From Sympetrum striolatum (lineage: Eukaryota > Arthropoda > Insecta > Odonata > Libellulidae), in assembly GCA_947579665.1 (NCBI GenBank), contig OX388341.1, forward strand, positions 4,774,001 to 4,838,000: 64,000 nt of DNA, in the 5' to 3' direction. The notes under the pieces were generated by a model, which saw nothing but the letters and a program-made list of their open reading frames with translations, searched no databases and had not been told where the DNA came from. Positions 55,809-64,000 of this stretch are shown here, piece by piece. Numbering within the stretch: the stretch's first letter is position 1; each line of letters opens with the position of its first letter. The translations under genes and the position numbers were made by a program.

Positions 55809-57444
55809 AATACAAAAATTACTGAATTATTAATAATAAAGAATCATTTTATGTCATGCAGCTTTCCTGAAGTATGTACTGCATTAATATTATTTGTTAC
55901 AATTCTTGTGCTATACAGCTAGTGCTGAAAGATAATTTTCGAAACTAAAATTAATAAAAACCTATTTAAGGAACTCTATGGGACAAAACAGGCCACGTAA
56001 CCTGGCTATTCTGTCCATTGAAAATTCTATGGCCCGATCTTTAAACTTTGATGATGCTATTGATACTTTTGCAAAACAGAAAGCTTGGAGAAGTGAATTT
56101 GATTAATTAATTTATTGTTAAGATTAAATTGATATTTTATTGTAAAAATGTAATGCCTATGCTTTTGAAAATTAAATTTATTAGATATTTAACTAAAATG
56201 CACACAGTATTAGTAATACTGTTGGGTAACTTCTTCAGTGAATTGTTAAAGTTAAATTACTACGGAAGGGGTAAAACGAATAAAATTTCCATCGACAGAA
56301 AGCATTTTCTAAAATTGAGTGTTATATCTCTGAATATTTCCAGCAAAATTCTGAATTTACAACATTGATATGCACCACTCACTTTTTAAATAATCATTAT
56401 ACCCATTAAATCACTCCAGAATAGGTACTGCCCGGACTTAATTAATCAATCCAGTCATAGATACGATAGATTCTTAAGTCCGTCTTTATGCTCCGTGTTG
56501 ACATACTAAGTGTCAGTTCGAACCACAACATATGTGATTCTCTGTGTTAATACAGCTGCGTAACAATTTCAGGAAATGTATTTCCAGTAACGTAAAATTG
56601 GATAACGTAATAATAAGAAATGCTATTTTCGGCCGCTTTGCTCTCTTTGCATCTGCACGAATGTCGTAAATTAGGCGAAAAACGAAAGAATACCGTGCGA
56701 GATGACTTCTATCTTTTGCCGCAGCGGGGTCATTTTGTAGAATCCGAAACGAACACGAAAACATGCGACGCGTGTTAGCGTGCACCGGGTTCGTGACGTC
56801 CAGTGACGGAGAACGAATTCCGATGAACTTCTGCTTCTTGGTAATTGGTCAAAGTACGAAGGAAAGCACTCGACAGATATAAACAAGGGTAAATGGACCT
56901 CTACCTTGAATACCACCAAATTTCGAGAAAATTCGGATCCAAAAAATTACGACAGAATAAATGGCAACGATTCAAACTGCTTTGTGGGAATGATTAAATA
57001 TAACAGCGGTTAGTTTTGTATTTACAGTTTCATTTAGAGATACATTTTTAAGCTAAAGTTAAGCTGATTGGGTTACAGTTTTCTGCCAAAAGTCTTTCGT
57101 TAATGTTCCAAATTAATTATATTTTCGTGAGTAGCGAAGATTAAAATTAATGTGCTATAATAGAGGAAATTCTTGGAATGCACTCGTGTTTTATAAATTT
57201 AAAGGTATTTCTTAATTGGTGAATTGATAATTCATGAAATTACGATTTCACGAGCAGAACTTATAATCTTGGGATAGTATGGTAAACAGAGGTAATTTCG
57301 AGAAACGAATTCGTATTTCGACTCTTATTTCTGATTAATTTAAGACATTTTCCGTAAAAATTATTTTCCTATTAGAAAATTGCATCAGATAATGGACAAC
57401 GATTTCTTTTTACAATCCTAAAAATCTGATGTGGCCAGCAGATG
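55809..57444. other. no gene recognised
   Basis: AT-rich sequence. The minus-strand frames at 56513-56919 overlap each other and have no domain; no splice support. Confidence 0.4.
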
Positions 57445-58620
57445 ACTTTCTCCATATATAAAATGTAGATATTTATCTACGACCGTATTTTCGAACTTTA
57501 TATTCAATCAAAACTTGGAAGATATATCAGTGATTAATTTATATTATATTAACTTTTATGTCACAAACATTATAAATAATGTTTTTCGGGACATGTTCGA
57601 TGAAAAACGGTGAAATTGGCCTTATGAGTCTACTACAAGCACCAATACAGGATGATTCACAAAACTGACTATACATCCATCTCTATATAATGGACGATGG
57701 AAACGAAATCAAAATACGAACGAAGAGCAAAACAACATACGAGAGACACAAACTATTAACAAAAATAAAGACTACATATTAAAACAGTGGAAAAGATAAT
57801 AAAGAAGACAAATGGAGTAAAAAACAAAGAAGAAAACCTTTTAATTATTATCAATCAGCCAGAGCTCAATCTATAGCGAGAAACTGAGCAATGGACGCAT
57901 TTCATTGCATTGTTTGCCACGAAAACAAACGCATAGTAACGAACTTTTTTGTTATTGTGAAGAGTAATCAATAACGGCAAGAAACCATTACAACTGAATA
58001 ATTATTTTGTAATAAATAAATAAGAAAATTGTTTAATTATGATACGACTCCTAAAAGATGGTTATTATCGATATTTTTTCAAATAGAACTTCAGGAAAGT
58101 AAATTTTTTGTAAATTTTGTAGATAATTGTCTATGCTTAAATATCAGCTGAAATGGAGAAATTTTACTAAAACGGAAACGAACTTCGAAAAATATAGCTC
58201 GACTTCCGGCTAACCGATTTACTTCACAAATTAATAACGACACCTACCAAAGTGCTATATTTGAAATTTGGCGTTGATACGAGAAATAGTTTTCATGTTA
58301 GAGCGCCTACAATGTACATAATCACCAACTTCCGGTTAATCGGTATTTCACCAATAACTAAATAATCAAAAAAAGTTGTAGTAAATTACATTTTCTAAAA
58401 CTTTTGTAAATAATTTTATATACTTAAATATCATATTAAAGGATATATTTTGCAAAAACGGAAATGAGCTTCGAAGATTAGAGCTCGACTTCCGGTTAAC
58501 CGATTTGCTCCAAAAGCTCTGACTGCACCGACCACAGTGCTATATGTGAAGTTTGGTATTGATACGACTGATAGTTTTTACGTTAGAGCGCCCACAAGCA
58601 CACACACACACACATACAGA

Positions 58621-58683
<63 letters not shown>

Positions 58684-58805
58684 GACATCATTCCGAAAAT
58701 GGTCAAAACGTTTTCTAGTGACCCCAAAACATTTCCGTTGAAATTTCGAAGTCGATTTTTTCATTAAAACAATACTTTCTCTATACTTCGTATATGGAGA
58801 AAGTA
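57445..58805 (+). mobile_element. TIR element with tandem units and CA tract (copy 2)
   Basis: The ends ACTTTCTCCATATATAAA and TATATGGAGAAAGTA mirror each other. The left 200 bp match 31324-31500 closely (for example ATTATAAATAATGTTTTTCG). About 250 bp of different sequence (57650-57900) sits where copy 1 has its first unit start. Units with GAGCGCC starts at 58302 and 58588 follow, then the CA tract and the same right end. No coding content. Confidence 0.65.
58598..58682. repeat. CA microsatellite
   Basis: About 40 CA units, broken by CATACAGAGACA near 58613. It is at the same place in the element as 32162-32256. Confidence 0.97.
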
Positions 58806-59959
58806 GAGAACTGTTATTCAAATCTTATTAATACTAGAAATAAAGTATTGTTAACTTCCCTTCAATATATTTTATATGGACATACATTAACAATAATCTG
58901 CAATTCCGAAATGGGGCATTGTAATATCCATTGCACAACTGATCACATGATCCTTTATTTACCCGTCACAGATTATCTGTTTTAAACTGCTTCCATTTTA
59001 GCCTGTCACTGCATGATTTATATGCTTACTCTAGTCAACCTTAAGCAACCTCAACGTATAATAGATCACCTTCTAGCATTATTCACCACGAATAAGGAAG
59101 AAGTTAGTTTACATATAATTTTATCATTCTTTTCTCATCTAATAGGGGATAAACGAGAGGTTAATTACAATGCTTGGAATTCTATGCATTATGAAGTGTA
59201 AGATACTAATGGAAAAGATTCCACTATCCACACTGTACGTGTAACTGCGGTGAAAAAGAATCTTGAATTGACTGCAACTCATTGCGTTGCTCTATCTACT
59301 GCTGTGAATCAGTTCATATTTACGAATTTAGAAGAATAAACACTTTCAGAAAATCACGCGTGTCCCCCCCACGGAATCATAATATTCATTTTTCATTATG
59401 GCGAGATTGCGTTTACACCTTCATCACACAGATTCGAAAGGACAAATTGTTTGAAACAACGCTCACGGAAGAGAACGACGTACGTCGAGAAAATACCGCG
59501 GCAGGAAAACATCCAAGAGACGGGGGGTGTGAAAATCCTAATGTGAATTATTATGGTAAAGCAGGTTAAGAGAGAAAGGCAAACAAGACAATACAGAAAC
59601 ATATTCAAAAATCGATATACGCGATGAAGAACATACTGGAAAGCAAGCAATAAGGTTACAAGAAAAATAGCTACAAAATTAAAATTACAATAGAGAAATG
59701 TATACGTATTAAAGAGTTCACTAGTATAACCAGTTTCGTCCATACAAACTTACAAGATTAATAAAATTTGTCCATAAAACCAAGTCAACATTTTAAAGAT
59801 GATATGCGATGAATTATAAATACATTTTATCTCAGGACATAATAGAAACACGTGAATAACAGTACATAGATAACATCAGAAAAACATGAATAACAATAGA
59901 AATTATATATGCATGGGTGAAAAACTGGATGGCGGACAAAAACCAGACATAATTATAAT
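58806..59959. other. no gene recognised
   Basis: Short frames only (for example 59282-59569 + and 59396-59743 -), overlapping on opposite strands, with no domain. Confidence 0.4.
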
Positions 59960-60860
59960 AATCGTCTTTATTTGGATTGAGGCCAAAAGTCTCTTCTTCC
60001 ATCGTCATTAATTATAAACAGATTAAAGGGAAGAAACAATTGTGGTCGTAGAAAACCTAAGAGACTTAAGGGAAAAAAAGATCCACTGCAGAAAAACAAT
60101 ACATAGAGGTACAGGATAGAAAGAGTTTTCCATCTGCAAGTGCATTTAGTGGTGCAATGATGGCGTACTGAAGTAATTGGTGTGCAGTTTTGAATACTCT
60201 GCTCTTGCTTTGTTGAATTAAGAGATGATTGCGGCATTTGCCCTTGGAGGACACGTTTTTCGTGTCTGGAGGAAAAGAGTTCCAGAGGCTGTTAATGATT
60301 CGTGATGTATTTCAGCTCTACGCTTCTTACGCCCTCTCGTATTGCGGTCGTGAATGGCACAATACAAATAGGGAATGAGGAGACTTCAGATTGCATGTGT
60401 TGACGACAATATGTTGCAGTCCCGATCTTAGTAAAGATACTTTGGGGTAATATTCGGAAAAATTATCGCATTTTTTTTAGTTGGGAATAAACCTAACAGC
60501 GTATTTTGCACACGTTTAAGTTATATGGCGAGTTCCCCGGACGAATCTTGATAAACTATATCGCGGTAGTCGAAGAAAATGCATGACTGTGTAAAAGTCG
60601 TCATTTCACTGAGGGAAAATGGAAATTTCCTACGCGTCCAAGAGAGCAATTTACGTTATATCTTTAGGACCTTGGTTCATGTCGAGGCCGAGATTTTTCA
60701 CTGATTTGCCGAACGGAATCTGGGCACCGTTGAGATCCAGCGTTGGTACGTTGTTTACAGATAGAATCATGGGGGAGGCCTACAAACACTTTGAAGGCCC
60801 CCGAGCGGAAAATTCGGAAATTATAAGGATTACATGTTCTCCTATCTTCTGATGGTTTTT
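59960..60860 (-). pseudogene. LINE C-terminal remnant, third family
   Basis: On the minus strand: NVPTLDLNGAQIPFGKSVKN and LGLDMN at about 60750-60680 (the loop before the thumb, which reads VNG--I-F---VKNLG in LINE RTs), then YRDIVYQDSSGELA near 60570-60530, an RVQNT-type block near 60510, and further down WNSFPPDTKNVSSKGKCRNH near 60280-60225. Only thumb and C-terminus are kept, with several frame breaks. It differs from the 23.3, 44.6 and 54.5 kb LINEs. Confidence 0.65.
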
Positions 60861-60869
60861 CAAGCAGCA

Positions 60870-63004
60870 AATCGATAAATACATCGTAAGAAAAACAATT
60901 TCCTCACTCAATTACGGTGTACCTTCTTTTTCCTTGTAGAAAGTAATTTTTACAAACCGCGTTTTTTCTTTCTTATCTTAAATTACGAATATGTTCTACT
61001 AGAATTTTTAAAGAACTTAGGAAAATCAAAAGAAACCACTTTTGAATACTTCTCATCAAGGTGCTTTCCAATTTAAGGTTTTTTTCTTCGGGGAAAAGTC
61101 AGCTTCCCACAGAAGACGCAGTGGAAACCTCCTTCCGACAGTTGATAAACTATGACGAGAAAGCTCGATATTATCTCCAAAATGTCTTATTTGGTAATCA
61201 TATCCTCGAAGCAGTTTTCATTTATTACACTACAAAAAGTTTTATTGGTAGAAAATTGAAAAAATGACCACGACTCACGTAAAGACTTTAAACTTATTTA
61301 ATCGGAAGTAAATATACTGATTGCGTCTCGAGGAGTGTTCAATTAGGCGCATTCGAAGAGTATCTTTAAATCGGGTGAGCAAAATACTATTTTCCGAAAT
61401 CAAAATAAGAAAGGAAATCAAATTTAAAACTTTGAGTGGTCGACCCGGAGTTCGTATTTATTTTGGAAAGTGTTGATCACCGAATTCAAGAGGGCCTTTC
61501 TTACATCCGGAAAAATACGAGTTCTTACGAGATTAATGTTGTTAAATTAAAAAACTTGATTGGTACTACCGGTTGATATAGAGTTCTCAATTCCGCTACT
61601 TACTTTACTGGTTAAGGTCCGTAAATATGTATGGCCGAACCTATTTTATATTTTTCATAATCAGTTTCAGAAGGTTTGATGGATTCAGTCGAGATTTAAA
61701 CTGTTTTTCTCACGAATTCGATATGAATTACAGCCATTGAGAATTGATGTCGCTCGTACAAGCATACAAATAAATAATGGGCAAACACTTAAACATCAAA
61801 TCAACAGCATTGAAGTAAAATACACGTTTGGCATGCAAAAGCAATAAAAATACAGATCCAAGTACTTACAATAGAATAAAGTACGTTAAGTATAGATAAA
61901 ATACAGTATACGTGGTATCATAGTAAATCTATTTCTTCTGTCGTTAGTTATAGAAGGTAATTCGTGCTGAAATTGCAACTTAGCTAAAAGCAAGAAAAAC
62001 TGCAACGAGTGCTACAAAATTAGAATCAACCAAAAAACTTAATTGTTACTGTATTTGACGTGACAGTTGAAGTACGACCAAATCTTAAAAAGAACAAAAT
62101 TCATTATAATTAGAGCTGTACCTCTTTCATGACTGCTCGGTTCGCTCCTGGAAGGCGCCTCAACACCGCATCGGGCGTCTCCAATGGCGACGGTCCCCAA
62201 GGCGAATTCTGCCTCCCCTCGACGCTGAAACGAGAAACGCGATCTGCAATTGCATTTGCTTACTTCTTCAGGCCGATTGTATAAATTGGCAACCCTCTTT
62301 GGTTGTTTGTTAAATCTACCGAGGCGAAAAGGCTATTACAAGTATCTCTCATTCGAGTAAAGGTTGCTTACATTCTGCAAGCACGTGACAAGGAACATCA
62401 GGAAACGGTGAAATGCGCTTGTAAAACATGTTCATGACGACTTTTCACATGAACGAATTTACATTTACTCAGGAAATGATTCATTTGAAAGCACAATTAA
62501 ATTCCGTATTCCCGTTCAAATGAAATGCGAATGGTACCCGAAACGTGATACGAAAAACAGGGAAGTTTCCATGATTAACATGCATTTATTTGGAACTTGG
62601 ACGATTCAACATATTCTTCGCTAGATGAACTGACATTTATACTCCAAAAAACAAAATTATTAATTAAATATTTTCAGCTAGAAGTGTAATGCAAGACGAG
62701 ATAAACGGCAGCCAAAGTCCAGCGGAGGCGCCGAGGGCCACTTTCTTTCTTCCGGAAAATTCAGAATTTTACAGTAGGTAATGCATAATTAGGTATTTTT
62801 ACGCTAAGCTATGCAGAAAAACTGTCCTAAAATTAATTTAGACCTATAAATATAAGACAGAACACAAATTTCGTGGGAACGTCATTTTGTGGGTATGCTT
62901 CTTATTAAAGTGGCTCCAACGAAGCAATGTTAATAAACAATCGAATACCATAAAAATTATTGAAGAAATAAAAATGAGCCACAACGCGTTTCTCCCAATT
63001 TAAA
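60870..63004. other. no gene recognised; GC-richer patch at 62110-62250
   Basis: The frame from 62123 (+) encodes about 50 residues starting MTARFAPGRRLNTASGVSNG. It is more GC-rich than the surroundings and might be a decayed exon, but nothing identifies it. The 61061-61267 (+) frame is unassigned. Confidence 0.35.
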
Positions 63005-63360
63005 TGAACTATCGATTGCCATTATTAATTGTAGAAGCATCAATAACAAAATAGCCGATCTAGAACATCTCATCCGAAGTAACGACTCCGACATAATTAT
63101 AGGCACCGAAAGGTGGAAAGGCTAACAGACGATATTAATGACTACGAAGTATTTCCTAAAGATTTTAAGATTTATCAAAAGGACCGTCAGGATAAAGTGG
63201 GGATTTATAGCGGTTAAAAGTTCTCCACGGTGTCGTTCGTGTCGGATTTCGAAGAAAATCAACCAAGGAAGTCGGGCGGGTCCACACGAAGAATATAATT
63301 TGGGTTAAAAGTGATCCACAGAAAAAGTTATTACTTACTTTTACTTGAGACAGCAGCTTA
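63005..63360 (+). pseudogene. LINE endonuclease (EEP) N-terminal fragment
   Basis: The plus strand reads LSIAIINCRSINNKIADLEH, then SDIIIGTERW (the SDII---ET-L motif with the catalytic glutamate), NDYEVFPKDFKIYQKDRQDK, and a GG-FIAVK-type block. These are the first conserved blocks of the exonuclease-endonuclease-phosphatase domain of CR1/Jockey-like LINEs. Single-base frame shifts occur near 63120 and 63205. No RT follows before the window ends. Confidence 0.75.
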
Positions 63361-64000
63361 CGTTATGAGGGTAAATAATTATACCACAAACAATCAAATC
63401 ACGCTAACGACCATCCACACCGGAAGAATGACTCCATCTCTCTGATTGTCTAGTCACGTGCCCTAGATTGTATCACCACCTAGTACTGCCGACTCAGATG
63501 CTTGAAATACTCGTAGGAGGGGAAATACTAATGCGGTCCAATTTAGGCAACGGTCCAATATCGGTAACCATCCTAAATCAGTGAAGCAGCAAAACCTCCG
63601 ACCGTAAATACGTTTCGCCTCCTTTGTATAAACGCAAATAATGCCTTTTTCGAGAGAGAGGCTGCAATGCGTGTCGTTGCTCGGGGAACTTTCAGACCCT
63701 TTAACGAACAATTCGTCGTCCGGGACATGACCGTAACCATGGTAGTATCAAAATAAAATTCCTTGTGTAAGTTCAAGTTTTCATTTGTTTCTATATGACA
63801 TTTTAATGTTTGTTCATCTAAATTTTAAAATTTTTACTTCCGATTGTTCTATTAAAAATATCTAAATATATTTAATAATGCGAATTAAGAGGAGATTGTG
63901 TTGGCTTCTAATTGAAAATACATTGGCATAAAATATGTATTTAAAGAGCATGAAGAGAAATTTTGAGGGATTAAATGACGCAAGAATGTCATTTAAGCAT
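63361..64000. other. no gene recognised
   Basis: A GGTCCAATTTAGGCAACGG motif at 63537-63555 recalls those at 18266 and 18888. The overlapping minus-strand frames at 63463-63776 have no domain. Confidence 0.35.

Noticed and set aside
58537..58821. Frames with Thr-His or Cys-Val repeats
   Set aside because: Artefacts of the CA microsatellite on both strands.

Overview
This window looks like AT-rich, gene-poor nuclear DNA of an arthropod, most likely an insect with a repeat-rich genome. The evidence is the mix of mobile elements: piggyBac, PIF/Harbinger, pogo/Tigger-like, Ty3/gypsy, several non-LTR retrotransposon (LINE) families and a Penelope-like element, plus CA and CAGA microsatellites. 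There is no bacterial gene organisation. I do not name a species.

Layout. 0-9 kb: a piggyBac transposase fragment, a broken PIF/Harbinger element (MADF exon and transposase C-terminus), a 1.77 kb TA-flanked pogo/Tigger-type non-autonomous element nested in an older repeat, and two dead LINE fragments. 9.6-13.8 kb: a large foldback arrangement of ~147-177 bp units, each centred on a GGTTCGA box. The same array returns at 22.0-22.8 kb and 37.4-38.6 kb, and its first segment at 33.0 kb. 18.4 kb: a pogo-type transposase N-terminal remnant. 20-23.2 kb: a segment bounded by ~90 bp inverted repeats. 23.2-23.9 kb: a LINE 3' end with a conserved GNRA-loop hairpin tail. 24.3-24.8 kb: a MITE. 25.9-29 kb: a decayed Penelope-like element with RT and GIY-YIG remnants and flanking direct repeats. 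30.4 kb: a long hairpin. 31.3-32.4 and 57.4-58.8 kb: two copies of a TIR element carrying a CA microsatellite. 39.1-42.7 kb: the largest coding block, a Ty3/gypsy element that has lost most of its RT and RNase H and carries integrase lesions. 44.6-45.7, 54.5-55.8, 60-60.9 and 63.0-63.4 kb: more LINE remnants. 51.7-53.3 kb: a 1.65 kb TIR element. 53.3-54.5 kb: a second, minus-strand gypsy remnant with PBS and LTR.

The only good candidate for a host protein-coding exon is at 35.7-36.2 kb (minus strand). It is GC-rich, 155 codons long, bounded by plausible splice sites, and has a weak ankyrin-like tail. A short candidate terminal exon at 32.58-32.71 kb is less certain. No complete host gene and no convincing functional RNA gene is visible.

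The most unusual signals are three. First, the GGTTCGA-box (Pol III B-box/T-arm-like) arrays. Second, a small LINE-tail hairpin found at four sites, one of them inside a gypsy RT just before its catalytic motif. Third, a hammerhead-ribozyme-like core held in a 129 bp inverted repeat. All assignments come from reading translations and comparing segments within the window by eye; no database search was run.
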